Below are positions 7,473-15,705 of a stretch of 64,000 bases of DNA, piece by piece. The stretch is from an uncultured Rhodopila sp. (GTDB taxonomy: Bacteria > Pseudomonadota > Alphaproteobacteria > Acetobacterales > Acetobacteraceae). Under the pieces are notes generated by a model. The model was not told the origin of the DNA and made no database searches. It saw nothing but the letters and a program-made list of their open reading frames with translations. How positions within the stretch are numbered: position 1 is the stretch's first letter; each line of letters opens with the position of its first letter. The translations under genes were made by a program, and so were the position numbers. Where the stretch lies: contig NZ_CAJATU010000110.1 of NCBI RefSeq assembly GCF_903944925.1, positions 1 through 64,000 on the forward strand, written 5' to 3'.

Positions 7473-7711
7473 CCTTGCTCGCCCCCTTCGCCGCGCCCGG
7501 ACGGTTCCACGTGGTCGAGTGCAGTCCGGCCAGTTCGGTTATTTTGCCTGGGTGGGCGGCGGCGTTGGTGTTCGGCGCAGGACTGCGGCAGGCGCGGCTG
7601 AAGCTGGACTGCCTGAAGGCGGGCGGCTATGGCCGCATCGTCGTGACGGATGCGGCGGGCAAGCGCGCCTGGAGCCACCCGTTCTGGCCTGCTGAGACCG
7701 GGTTCGGCTAG
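7469..7711 (+). CDS. Small hypothetical protein, 80 residues
   Basis: I do not recognise the family. The frame is supported by ATGA overlap with the acetyltransferase and by normal codon use. It reads as a compact beta-rich protein (GYGRIVVTDAAGKRAWSHPF) without a signal peptide or membrane helix. Confidence 0.6.
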   Translation: MTLLAPFAAPGRFHVVECSPASSVILPGWAAALVFGAGLRQARLKLDCLKAGGYGRIVVTDAAGKRAWSHPFWPAETGFG

Positions 7712-7720
7712 GATCGCTCA

Positions 7721-8554
7721 ATGTCTATCGGCCGACAGCTCGACCTGTTCGACGGCGGGGGTGTCTCGACGGAGGCGCCGCCGCCGTTCGCCGGTTCGGC
7801 CGGACCCGTGGCCGCGTCCGAACTTGATGATGCCGCGCTGATCGACGCGATTGCCCGCGCCGGCCTGCGTGATTATCGGGACCTGACGGAGGAGGCCGTG
7901 CAACGCCGGCTGGCGGAGGCGATTCCGGCGCTGGAAACTCTGTGCCGGCGTTTCACCGGCTTCGGCCTGACCCGGCCGATACCCGAGCAGATCGCCGCGG
8001 TGCAAGCCATCGCGTCCATCGGCGGTTCGGCCGCGTCCCGTGCCGTCGCCGCGATCATCGCCGATGACGTCATCCGGGGACCGGGTTTCGCCGATGCGGT
8101 GCATCAGGCCGCCCGGCTGCGCTGCCGGTTGCCGGACGCGGTGGTGCTGGATCTGTTGCGCCACCCCGATTCCGCGATGCGGGCGGATGGAGCGTCCTGC
8201 GCGCATCGGCCGCGGGCGGATATCGTTGCTCTCCTGGCTGACCTGCTCAACGATCCGCATCAGGCCGTCGCGCGGGCCGCCGCATGCGCGCTTGGACGCA
8301 TGGGCCGGGGCGATGCGCAGCCGATACTGCTGCGGCTGCTGGCCGAACAGCCGTCGCAGGAGGTGATCGAGGCGGCTGCCGGGATCGAGGACGAGGCGAT
8401 CATCGTCCTGCTCGGCCGCATTGCCCGGACCCGTCCGGAGCTGGCGGCTGCCGCGATGGAGGCGCTGCGGGACATGGAACACGGCCGGGCGACGGCGATT
8501 GTTGCATCGATCGAAGGGTCCGCCGGAATCAGATCAATCACGCTAGACAACTGA
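7721..8554 (+). CDS. HEAT-repeat protein
   Basis: A 277-residue, alanine- and leucine-rich all-helical protein with HEAT-like repeats, clearest at DIVALLADLLNDPHQAVARA, ALGRMGRGDAQPILLRLLAE and the two helices after it. The N-terminal 35 residues are low-complexity. HEAT proteins of this size act as scaffolds or as phycobilin-lyase-like chaperones; nothing in the context selects a role. It starts nine bases after the preceding small gene and is probably co-transcribed with the WD40/GNAT genes. Confidence 0.72.
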   Translation: MSIGRQLDLFDGGGVSTEAPPPFAGSAGPVAASELDDAALIDAIARAGLRDYRDLTEEAVQRRLAEAIPALETLCRRFTGFGLTRPIPEQIAAVQAIASIGGSAASRAVAAIIADDVIRGPGFADAVHQAARLRCRLPDAVVLDLLRHPDSAMRADGASCAHRPRADIVALLADLLNDPHQAVARAAACALGRMGRGDAQPILLRLLAEQPSQEVIEAAAGIEDEAIIVLLGRIARTRPELAAAAMEALRDMEHGRATAIVASIEGSAGIRSITLDN

Positions 8555-8592
8555 ACGATCCGCGCGCTAATAAAGCCAATCCGTAACGGAGC

Positions 8593-9168
8593 GTGGCGGC
8601 CATTAGCGACAAGGGTTTACTTTCCGCCAGTGAAGAAGCGGAAATCGATGCGACCTTTCAGCGGCTGGCGGACAGCCACGGCTACGTCTCCAACCTGATG
8701 CAGACCCTGGCGCTGGCACCGCGCGGCCTCGCCGCGTTTGCCGCCCTGGGCAGCTATACGCAATGCGCCTCTGCGCTGACCGAGCAGCAGCGCCAGATCG
8801 CCATCGTCATCGCGCTGCGCGACGTGCATTACGGCTGGACGCACCACGCGCCGCTGGCCGCCGCCGCCGGGGTGACGGAGGATCAGTTGGAGCGGTTGCG
8901 GGAAGGCCGCACACCGCAGGATCTGCCCCCGGCCGAGCGGGCTTTGTGCGAATACGCGTTCGAGATTACCGCCGGCCGCCGGGTGCCGCCGCGCGTGGCC
9001 GAGCAGATGCATGCTCATTTCACGCCGCAGCAGATCGTCGATATCGCCCTGCTGGTGGCGCATCATCTTTCGGTTGCGGCACTGGCCATCGGCCTGGACG
9101 TGCAGATCGAAACGCCGGATGTGCTGCAGTTCGAACGCGACTGGCAGCGCAACAAGCTGGCGGGTTAG
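8593..9168 (+). CDS. Carboxymuconolactone decarboxylase-like (AhpD fold) protein
   Basis: A 191-residue all-helical protein. The central helix pair (LTEQQRQIAIVIALRDVHYG then WTHHAPLAAAAGVTEDQLER) matches the CMD/AhpD fold. The CXXC redox pair of true AhpD is absent: the equivalent segment reads HYGWTHH. It is therefore more like the non-peroxidase members. The GTG start at 8593 has GGAG just two bases upstream, so the start is uncertain. Its stop overlaps the SDR stop by two to four bases (convergent genes). Confidence 0.8.
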   Translation: MAAISDKGLLSASEEAEIDATFQRLADSHGYVSNLMQTLALAPRGLAAFAALGSYTQCASALTEQQRQIAIVIALRDVHYGWTHHAPLAAAAGVTEDQLERLREGRTPQDLPPAERALCEYAFEITAGRRVPPRVAEQMHAHFTPQQIVDIALLVAHHLSVAALAIGLDVQIETPDVLQFERDWQRNKLAG

Positions 9169-9926
9169 CCGCCGCCGTCGATCGTCAGCACCGTTCCGGT
9201 GGTGTAGCCCGATAGCGGGCTGGCGAGGAAGGCGACGGCATTGCCGATCTCCCGCGGGGTGGCGGCGCGGCCGAACGGCATGGAGGCGGTGAGGTCGCGC
9301 CATTTCTCCGGGTCGCCGAATTTTTCCGCCGCCTCGGCGCGGCGCAGCATGATCAGGCGGTCGGTTTCCACCGGGCCGGGGTTGATGGCGACGACTCGCA
9401 ACCCGTCGGCGGGCGCGCCTTTGCCCAGCGCCCGGGTGAACGCCATCAGGGAGGCGTTGCCGGCGGCGCCCGCGATATAGTTGGTGGGGAATTTCTCGCC
9501 CGCCGCGCCGATGACATTGACGATCACGCCGGCCTTGCGGGCCTTCATCTGCGCGTAGATCGCGCGGCAGAACGAGATGTAGCCGAAGACTTTCAGGTCC
9601 CAGGCGTGGCGCCAGCGTTCGTCGTCGATCGCCAGCACGTCGCCGGGCGGGATGGCGCCGGCGTTGTTGACCAGGATGTCGATCTCGCCCGCCTCGGCCG
9701 CCACCTGCCGCACCGCTGCGTCGCTGGAAAGATCGGCCGCGATGGTGCGGACGTTGACCTGCTGCCTCGCGCGGATCGCCGCGGCAGCTTCGTCCAGGGT
9801 TGCGGCATCGCGGGCGACGAGGATGAGGCGGCAGCCTTCCTCGGCCAGCACCTCGGCGGTGGCGCGGCCGATGCCTTTCGAGCCGCCGGTGATCAGGACG
9901 GTTTTGCCTTTCAGCTGCAGATCCAT
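9165..9926 (-). CDS. SDR-family oxidoreductase with an atypical catalytic site
   Basis: A 253-residue Rossmann protein with TGGSKGIG (cofactor loop) and NNAG. The usual YXXXK pair is altered: the tyrosine lies in NYIAGAAGNASLMAF, where alanine replaces the lysine. The serine position of the tetrad is also not obvious (VIGAAGEKFPTN). The protein otherwise aligns along its length with 3-oxoacyl-ACP-reductase-like SDRs, including the INPGPVETDR and TIDGGG ends. It is either a subfamily with a different catalytic arrangement or a non-catalytic NAD(P)-binding protein. It is probably co-transcribed with the amidotransferase, four bases upstream. Confidence 0.85.
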   Translation of the reverse strand: MDLQLKGKTVLITGGSKGIGRATAEVLAEEGCRLILVARDAATLDEAAAAIRARQQVNVRTIAADLSSDAAVRQVAAEAGEIDILVNNAGAIPPGDVLAIDDERWRHAWDLKVFGYISFCRAIYAQMKARKAGVIVNVIGAAGEKFPTNYIAGAAGNASLMAFTRALGKGAPADGLRVVAINPGPVETDRLIMLRRAEAAEKFGDPEKWRDLTASMPFGRAATPREIGNAVAFLASPLSGYTTGTVLTIDGGG

Positions 9927-9929
9927 GTG

Positions 9930-10646
9930 TTATCTCCCTGTCCTGCACGCATCGCCGAATGCGCGGAAAATGGCAAGGCTGTGCGGGTTGACGGCGTAGC
10001 CCCACTCGGGATGCCATTGCAGGCCCAGTACAAACCCGGGCGCGTCCGGCATCGCGACGGCCTCGATGGTGCCGTCCGGGGCGGTGGCCTCCGCCACCAG
10101 TCCGGGGGCGAGACGATCGATCGCCTGGCCGTGGATGGAGTTGACGATGACGATGGCTGTGCCAAGGATTTTCTCGAGGCTTCCGGTGACGGCGACGGGG
10201 TGCTTCGGACCGTAACGAACCTCCAGCTCCCCCGCGCCGCCGCGATGATCCAGCCGCCCGTCGAGACTGTGCACGCGCTGTGTCAACGTGCCGCCGAGGG
10301 CGACGTTCAGCTCCTGGATGCCGCGGCAGATCGCCAGCAGCGGGATGCCGCGGGCGATGGCGGCGCGGATCAGGGGCAGGGTGGTGTGGTCGCGCTCCAG
10401 GTCATGCAACCCGGGCGTTTCCGACTCGCCGCCTTCGTAATGGTCGGGATGCACGTTGCTCGGGCTGCCGGGGACCAGCAGGCCGTCGATGCCGTCGAGC
10501 AGCTCCAGCATGCGTTCGCCGAGCGGCGGGATCAGCACCGGCAGGGCGCCGACGGCGTTCAGCACGGCGTCCGCATAGCGCGCCGGAGTCCGGTGGATGG
10601 GCATGCCATCGACGGTTTTCAGGCAGACGGGGATACCCACGATCAT
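9930..10646 (-). CDS. Class-I glutamine amidotransferase-like hydrolase (peptidase C26, PuuD-like)
   Basis: A 238-residue protein. The nucleophile elbow is LLAICRGIQELNVALGG (Cys about 107), and the His/Glu pair is in LGLQWHPEW. LLVPGSPSNVHPDHY resembles the gamma-glutamyl-gamma-aminobutyrate hydrolase subfamily, which cleaves gamma-glutamyl bonds in polyamine degradation. No other puu genes are nearby, so the substrate is open. Its start overlaps the stop of the efflux gene, indicating an operon MFS - amidotransferase - SDR. Confidence 0.85.
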   Translation of the reverse strand: MIVGIPVCLKTVDGMPIHRTPARYADAVLNAVGALPVLIPPLGERMLELLDGIDGLLVPGSPSNVHPDHYEGGESETPGLHDLERDHTTLPLIRAAIARGIPLLAICRGIQELNVALGGTLTQRVHSLDGRLDHRGGAGELEVRYGPKHPVAVTGSLEKILGTAIVIVNSIHGQAIDRLAPGLVAEATAPDGTIEAVAMPDAPGFVLGLQWHPEWGYAVNPHSLAIFRAFGDACRTGR

Positions 10647-11830
10647 CAGCGGAACCTATCGGCTATGACGGCGCCCAGCATGCCACAGGCCATCAGCGCC
10701 GCCATCCCGCGCGGCGTGCCGTCCGTCAGTATGCCGGCGAGCACGCCGGCCACGGCGCCGAGGCCGTATTGCAGCGTGCCGAGCAACGCCGCCGCACTGC
10801 CGGCATGGCCGGCGTGGCGGGACAGGGCGCCGGCGTTGGTGTTGGCATTGGCGAATCCCTGGCAGCCGATGACCAGCACCAGCGGCGCCACCACCGCCCA
10901 CAGCACGTGCACGCCGGCAAACGCCACCGCGGCCAGAATGATCGTACCCGCCAGGGAGATCAGCGGGATCGCCGTCAGCATCCTCGACAGGCCGTAGCGC
11001 GGCAGCAGCCGGGCGTTGAGTTGCGAGCAGGCCACCAGGGAGCAGGCGCACAGGCCGAAGATCAGCGCGAAGCCGGACGGGCTGAGGCCGAACCCGTCCT
11101 CGAACACCGGCGAGCAGCCGGCCAGGTAGGCGAACATGGTGAATGTGCTGCAGCCGCCCATGATGGCGTGCGTCAGGAAACTGCGTTCGCGCAGGATGTG
11201 CAGATAGCGCGCCGCCAGCCCCCCGGCGTTGAGGCGAATCCGCCGATCGGCCGGCAAGGTCTCCGGCAGCACCTTCCAGGCGGCCAGCACGCAGATCGTG
11301 CCATAGACCGCCAACACCCAGAAGATCACCCGCCATTGCGCGAACAGCAGGATCGCCCCGCCCAGGCTGGGCGCCAGGATGGGTGCGAGGCCCATGACCA
11401 GCACCAGGCGGGACATCATGATCGCGGCGGCGTGGCCGTCGGCGAGGTCCCGGACGATGGCGCGGGCGATGACCATGCCGGCGGAGCCGCCGAACGCGGC
11501 GATCGCTCGGAAGGCTGCCAGGGCGGTGAGGTCGGGGGCGAGGGCGCAGCCGATGGTGGCCAGCGTGAACAGGACGAAGCCGCACATCAGCGGCAGGCGG
11601 CGGCCGTAGCGGTCCGACAGGCTGCCCTGGGTGATCTGGCCGAACGCGAGGCCGGCGAACCAGGTGGCGAGGGTGAGCTGCGCGGTGCCGGGGGCGGTGC
11701 CGAAGGAGGCCTCCACCGCGGGGAAGGATGGGAGGTAGAGGTCGGTTGCCGCCGGGGCGACGGCGATGAAAAGGCCAAGCAGGCTGGGCAGCCAGGCGGG
11801 GTGGGCGCGGGTGGTGGTGATGGGGGGCAT
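10646..11830 (-). CDS. Bcr/CflA-type multidrug efflux MFS transporter
   Basis: A 394-residue integral membrane protein with twelve predicted helices. The N-terminal AVAPAATDLYLPSFPAVEASF, with the conserved TDxYLP, and GPLSDRYGRR-like GSLSDRYGRRLPL (MFS motif A) are typical of the Bcr/CflA drug-proton antiporters. It probably exports drugs or small metabolites across the inner membrane. It is the first gene of a three-gene minus-strand operon. The leader contains a G-run-rich element on the opposite strand. Confidence 0.88.
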   Translation of the reverse strand: MPPITTTRAHPAWLPSLLGLFIAVAPAATDLYLPSFPAVEASFGTAPGTAQLTLATWFAGLAFGQITQGSLSDRYGRRLPLMCGFVLFTLATIGCALAPDLTALAAFRAIAAFGGSAGMVIARAIVRDLADGHAAAIMMSRLVLVMGLAPILAPSLGGAILLFAQWRVIFWVLAVYGTICVLAAWKVLPETLPADRRIRLNAGGLAARYLHILRERSFLTHAIMGGCSTFTMFAYLAGCSPVFEDGFGLSPSGFALIFGLCACSLVACSQLNARLLPRYGLSRMLTAIPLISLAGTIILAAVAFAGVHVLWAVVAPLVLVIGCQGFANANTNAGALSRHAGHAGSAAALLGTLQYGLGAVAGVLAGILTDGTPRGMAALMACGMLGAVIADRFR

Positions 11831-11851
11831 GGATGGGGAGGGGCCGCCGGT

Positions 11852-11874
11852 GGGTGGGGGTGGTTGGGTGGGGG
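11852..11874 (+). other. Potential G-quadruplex in the efflux-gene leader
   Basis: Four G-tracts (GGG, GGGGG, GGG, GGGGG) with loops of one to five bases lie 22 bases upstream of the MFS start, on the strand opposite the gene. A further G-rich tract continues to about 11975. Confidence 0.5.
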
Positions 11875-12000
11875 TTGGTTGGTTGATTTCCCCGGCGGTT
11901 TTGGGACAGGGGGCGGGAAAAGGCGGACGGGGTCAAGGGGCGGGGCGAGTCTCGCGTTGACAGGGGAGGGGGTTTGGCTTTAGTCCCCGCTTCCCGGTTC

Positions 12001-12086
12001 GGAGGGGTGCCCGAGTGGCTAAAGGGGGCGGACTGTAAATCCGCTGGCGTGCGCCTACGTTGGTTCGAATCCAACCCCCTCCACCA
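12001..12086 (+). tRNA. tRNA-Tyr (anticodon GTA)
   Basis: 86 bases with an encoded CCA. The acceptor stem is GGAGGGG/CCCCTCC, the D-arm region is GCCCGAGTGGCTAAAGGG, and the anticodon loop is ACTGTAAAT with GTA at 12035-12037. It has a long class-II variable arm and a T-loop GGTTCGAATCC. The features all fit bacterial tRNA-Tyr. Confidence 0.97.
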
Positions 12087-12444
12087 ACGGATCGATCGTG
12101 AATACAAAAGGTTTCACGACCGGCCGGGTCAACGGTGTGGAGAAAAACCGTTCCCGTTGAGGCAGGCTTTGTGCCGTAACCTGGCGCCCGGGTCCGTCAG
12201 CGGTGGTGTGCCGCAGGTCATGGCATCGCAACGGGCACCGCGGCGCGGCGATACCCGCGCTGCGACGTTGATTTCAGCTTCGCGACGTAATCGTGCGGAT
12301 CTCGTTCAGAACGTCCCCGCAGGTGCGTCAGGGAGGCCCGCCACGCTCGAGGCGTCAATTCCAGCGACGACCCGGCGGTGGCTTCCGTGGCGGTCTGAGC
12401 GGATGACCGTACGCCCCGCTCGGGTAGACGATCCCGTATTGTAA
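12087..12444. other. Gene-poor stretch after tRNA-Tyr
   Basis: No credible gene. A minus-strand open frame at 12218-12490 is arginine-rich, has no ribosome site and no recognisable similarity. No direct repeat of the tRNA 3' end was found, so no attachment site is called. Confidence 0.4.
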
Positions 12445-13158
12445 CTACGACGGGCGTGATAGTACGCCGATGAAGTAACCATTGTGCCACTCGCTGTCTC
12501 TTCCTGTCGGCTGCGGAGCATGCTTGTCGTCAAGAGACGTGCGAATCTCGGCCATGAAATCCACATGGAGACCGCTGTCCTCGATCGCCTTTAGAGTGCC
12601 ATTGCGTACGAACGGGAAGTTCCAATCATCAACAATCTGCACGTAAACCGGCGCAAGAGCGGGTTGTGCAAGCACAATTCCATCATATTGGTCGACGAAT
12701 GCATGCGGGCCGTCAAACAGGTATATATCGAAATCGCCATACATGCGGCTCAGGCTTCCGTAGTCGACGCCTCGAAAATCACGTTCCAGAAAGCTTACCC
12801 GCGCCGATCCCTTAAACCGAGCCAGATTCTGAAAGAATTGGTCCGACGGGCCACCAAACTGGGACCAATTGTCGATGGCTACTGCGTCTACATCGTTACC
12901 ATAGATTGCGCTGCACAGTGTCGAGCCAGCCCAACTGCCGACTTCTAAATATCGTGGCATCGGGATCTCTTTAACGAGACTATTAATGAAGTTTCGATAC
13001 TTGGAGCCGGACATGCCATTCAAATTCAGAACCTCTGCAGCCAACCCGGTTGCACCGACGAGAGACTGTTGGAGTACACCTCGCACAAGTTTTGTCAGTT
13101 CCTGGCCGCGGACCGTTGTTGGAGAGGCATCCAAAACCGTCACATGTGGTTCCATCAT
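12445..13158 (-). CDS. Class I SAM-dependent methyltransferase-like protein
   Basis: A 237-residue protein. RYLEVGSWAGSTLCSA is the SAM-binding glycine-rich loop, AVAIDNWS is the acidic end of strand 2, and FDIYLFDGPHAFVDQYDGIV matches strand 4 of the Methyltransf_24-like group often found in glycan or exopolysaccharide loci. The substrate is unknown. The gene is visibly more AT-rich than its neighbours and lies alone beside a tRNA, which suggests horizontal acquisition. A second ATG (residue 2) is an alternative start. Confidence 0.75.
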   Translation of the reverse strand: MMEPHVTVLDASPTTVRGQELTKLVRGVLQQSLVGATGLAAEVLNLNGMSGSKYRNFINSLVKEIPMPRYLEVGSWAGSTLCSAIYGNDVDAVAIDNWSQFGGPSDQFFQNLARFKGSARVSFLERDFRGVDYGSLSRMYGDFDIYLFDGPHAFVDQYDGIVLAQPALAPVYVQIVDDWNFPFVRNGTLKAIEDSGLHVDFMAEIRTSLDDKHAPQPTGRDSEWHNGYFIGVLSRPS

Positions 13159-13471
13159 GATACATCCGTTGCTTTCGAGATCCGTTTTGATCAGAAGCGC
13201 AACGAGTGCCTCTGTAATGCTATGTTAGCCGCAAGCAAGAGCTGTGCCGTTGGCAGGGCCTGATCCGCGGCGTAGTCACCGCCTTAATCGCCGGTTCGCG
13301 CGGGGTCGGCGGGTATCCGGCCTATTTCCGCCACGCCTCAATGATCTCGCGCATCCGGAACGGGTTCACCCCGGGTCACCGCGGGCGAGGCGCGCTGATA
13401 CCGGCGCAACGGCCGCCTCCCGTCATGGCCGGGCTGTGGGGCCATGACGGAAAACGGCCGACCCTCGACGC
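13159..13471. other. Intergenic stretch with one dispersed palindrome (13420-13450)
   Basis: No gene seen. Bases 13420-13450 form an 11-bp stem (CCGTCATGGCC/GGCCATGACGG), a short member of the dispersed repeat family. It lies just past the enoyl-CoA hydratase stop and may end that transcript. Confidence 0.6.
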
Positions 13472-14308
13472 TCAATTGCCTTCGAACACCGGCCGCTGCT
13501 TGTCAACGAACGCGCGGTAGGCCCGCCCGTAGTCGCGCGTCTGCATGCAGATCGCCTGCGCCTGAGCCTCCGCCTCGATCGCTTCGTCCACCGGCATGCT
13601 CCATTCCTGGTGGATGCAGCGCTTGGTCATGGCATGCGCGAATGTCGGCCCGGCAGCAAGCGACGCGGCCAGCTTTTGCGCCTCCTCCAGCACTGCCGAC
13701 GGTTCGCACAGGCGGTTGTAGAAGCCGAAGCGCTCGGCCTCGGTACCGTCCATCGCCCGGCCGGTATACAGCAAATCGGCCGCCCGGCCGGCGCCGATGA
13801 TGCGCGGCAGGATGTTGCAGGCGCCCATGTCGGCACCGGCCAGGCCGACGCGGGTGAACAGGAAGGCGACCTTGCTGCCCGCTGTGCCGAGGCGCAAATC
13901 CGAGGCCATGGCAATAATCGCCCCCGCCCCCGCGCAAATACCGTCAATAGCCGCAACGATCGGCTGCGGACACGCCCGCATCGCCTTCACCAGGTCGCCG
14001 GTCATGCGGCAGAACGCCAGCAGCCCCTGCATGTCGCCGGCTTCCTGCAGGCGGACCAGCGGACCGATGATTTCGTGCACGTCGCCGCCGGAGCAGAAAT
14101 TCCCGCCCGCGCCGGTGACCACCACGGTTTTCACCGCGTCCACATAGGTCAGGTTGCGGAAGGTGTCGCGCAGCTCGGCATAGGATTCGAAGGTCAGCGG
14201 GTTTTTGCGTTCCGGCCGGTTCAGCGTGATGGTTGCGACCTTGCCGTTCAGCGACCACTGGAAATGTTTCGGCGCGATGCCGGCGGCATCGATGCGGTCA
14301 TGGGTCAT
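13472..14308 (-). CDS. Enoyl-CoA hydratase/isomerase family protein
   Basis: A 278-residue crotonase-fold protein. [13 protein letters not shown] and [15 protein letters not shown] are the two oxyanion-hole/active-site regions. The second has a Gly-Ala-Asp-Met arrangement, not the classic catalytic glutamate pair, so the exact reaction (hydration, isomerisation or thioester hydrolysis) is uncertain. The ATG at 14308 has GGGAG upstream; a longer frame to 14416 would read through the operator. It is divergent from an acyl-CoA dehydrogenase, which points to degradation of an acyl-CoA. Confidence 0.88.
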   Translation of the reverse strand: MTHDRIDAAGIAPKHFQWSLNGKVATITLNRPERKNPLTFESYAELRDTFRNLTYVDAVKTVVVTGAGGNFCSGGDVHEIIGPLVRLQEAGDMQGLLAFCRMTGDLVKAMRACPQPIVAAIDGICAGAGAIIAMASDLRLGTAGSKVAFLFTRVGLAGADMGACNILPRIIGAGRAADLLYTGRAMDGTEAERFGFYNRLCEPSAVLEEAQKLAASLAAGPTFAHAMTKRCIHQEWSMPVDEAIEAEAQAQAICMQTRDYGRAYRAFVDKQRPVFEGN

Positions 14309-14401
14309 TGGCGATATCTCCCGTTTTGCGGCAGGGAGGCCGGATGGTCGCCTCCCGCTTGCGCCTTGACCGGTTGATTCCGGTCCGGCCTCCGCATACA
14401 C

Positions 14402-14419
14402 TGAATGAACGTTCATTCA
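14402..14419. promoter_or_regulatory. Perfect palindromic operator TGAATGAACGTTCATTCA (TetR/FadR-like)
   Basis: An 18-bp perfect palindrome between the divergent enoyl-CoA hydratase and acyl-CoA dehydrogenase genes. Its outer halves TGAATGA/TCATTCA match the operator type bound by TetR-family fatty-acid-degradation repressors such as Bacillus FadR. No TetR gene is in the window, so the regulator is inferred to be elsewhere. Confidence 0.75.
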
Positions 14420-14476
14420 CAAGCGCAACCTGCCGGACCCGGCAATGCAAAGGCGCGATAGGGAAGGAAGCAGCGC

Positions 14477-15634
14477 ATGGCGGACATCTCGTTCCTGGAC
14501 TGGCCGTTCCTGGAGGATCGCCACCGCGACTTCGCGCAGCGGCTGGCCGCCTGGGCGGCGGGGCATATCGATCCGCGGCCGCACCATGCCGGCGAAGATG
14601 TCGATGCCGCCTGCCGCGCGCTGGCGGTGCAGTTGGGGGAGGCGGGGTGGCTGGACGCCTCCGTGCCCGAAGGCGGCGGCGCGGCGCTGGATGTGCGCAC
14701 GCTGTGCCTGGCGCGCGAGATCCTGGCGCGGCATTCCGGCCTGGCCGATTTCGTGTTCGCCATGCAGGGCCTCGGCAGCGGGCCGATCACGCTGTTCGGC
14801 AGTGCGGAGATGCGGGAGACGATTTTGCCGGCGGTGCGCGCCGGCCGCTCGCTGGCGGCGTTCGCACTCAGCGAGCCGGAGGCCGGGTCGGATGTCGCGG
14901 CGCTGTCCACCACGGCGGTGCGGGTGCAAGGCGGCTGGCGCCTGGACGGGGAGAAGACCTGGATCAGCAATGGCGGCATCGCCGGGCAGTATGTGGTGTT
15001 CGCCCGCACGGGTGAGGCTCCGGGCGCGCGCGGTTTGTCGGCGTTCCTGGTGGAGGCGGACACGCCCGGGCTGAGCGTGCCGCAGCGCATTACCGTGATC
15101 GCGCCGCACCCGCTGGCGACCTTGCGCTTCGACAACTGCGTCGTGCCCGACGCCAACCTGCTCGGCGCGCCGGGGGACGGCTTCAAGGTGGCAATGGCAA
15201 CCCTGGACGTGTTCCGCACCACCGTCGGCGCGGCGGCTCTGGGCTTCGCGCGGCGGGCGTTGGATGAGGCGACCGGGCGGGCGCGCAGCCGGAAGATGTT
15301 CGGCCGCACGCTGGCGGATATGGAGACGACACAGACGAAAATCGCCGATATGGCGCTGGCGATCGATACCAGCGCGCTGCTGGTTTACCGCGCAGCGTGG
15401 AAGCGGGATGTCTCGGGCGGCGGGCGGATCACCCGCGAGGCGGCGATGGCGAAGCTGCACGCGACCGAAGCGGCGCAGCGCGTGATCGACGAGGCCGTGC
15501 AGATCTTCGGCGGCCTCGGGGTCACGGCCGGGGTGAAGGTTGAGGAGTTGTATCGCGAGATCCGGGCGCTGCGGATCTATGAGGGCGCGTCGGAGGTGCA
15601 GAAGCTGATCATTGCGCGGCAGGTGCTGGGCTGA
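14477..15634 (+). CDS. Acyl-CoA dehydrogenase
   Basis: A 385-residue flavoprotein with full acyl-CoA dehydrogenase architecture. [14 protein letters not shown] is the FAD/substrate-binding signature, [17 protein letters not shown] follows, and the C-terminal helical domain ends [22 protein letters not shown]. The base, normally Glu in the EG(A/T)S loop, lies near IYEGASEV. It oxidises an acyl-CoA to the enoyl-CoA, feeding the divergently encoded hydratase. GGAAGG precedes the ATG region. Confidence 0.92.
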   Translation: MADISFLDWPFLEDRHRDFAQRLAAWAAGHIDPRPHHAGEDVDAACRALAVQLGEAGWLDASVPEGGGAALDVRTLCLAREILARHSGLADFVFAMQGLGSGPITLFGSAEMRETILPAVRAGRSLAAFALSEPEAGSDVAALSTTAVRVQGGWRLDGEKTWISNGGIAGQYVVFARTGEAPGARGLSAFLVEADTPGLSVPQRITVIAPHPLATLRFDNCVVPDANLLGAPGDGFKVAMATLDVFRTTVGAAALGFARRALDEATGRARSRKMFGRTLADMETTQTKIADMALAIDTSALLVYRAAWKRDVSGGGRITREAAMAKLHATEAAQRVIDEAVQIFGGLGVTAGVKVEELYREIRALRIYEGASEVQKLIIARQVLG

Positions 15635-15705
15635 CGTGCGGCTTCGCAACCGCCGCCACCGATGTTAGCACCGGGGGTGGAGCAAACGTCGGAAAGCAGA
15701 ACCCC

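Noticed and set aside
12218-12490. Minus-strand 90-codon frame as a transposase fragment
   Set aside because: Arg/Ser/Thr-rich, no motif recognised, overlaps the methyltransferase end.
12001-13270. tRNA-Tyr as an integration attachment site for a genomic island
   Set aside because: No second copy of the tRNA 3' end and no integrase were found; only the AT-shifted methyltransferase supports acquisition.
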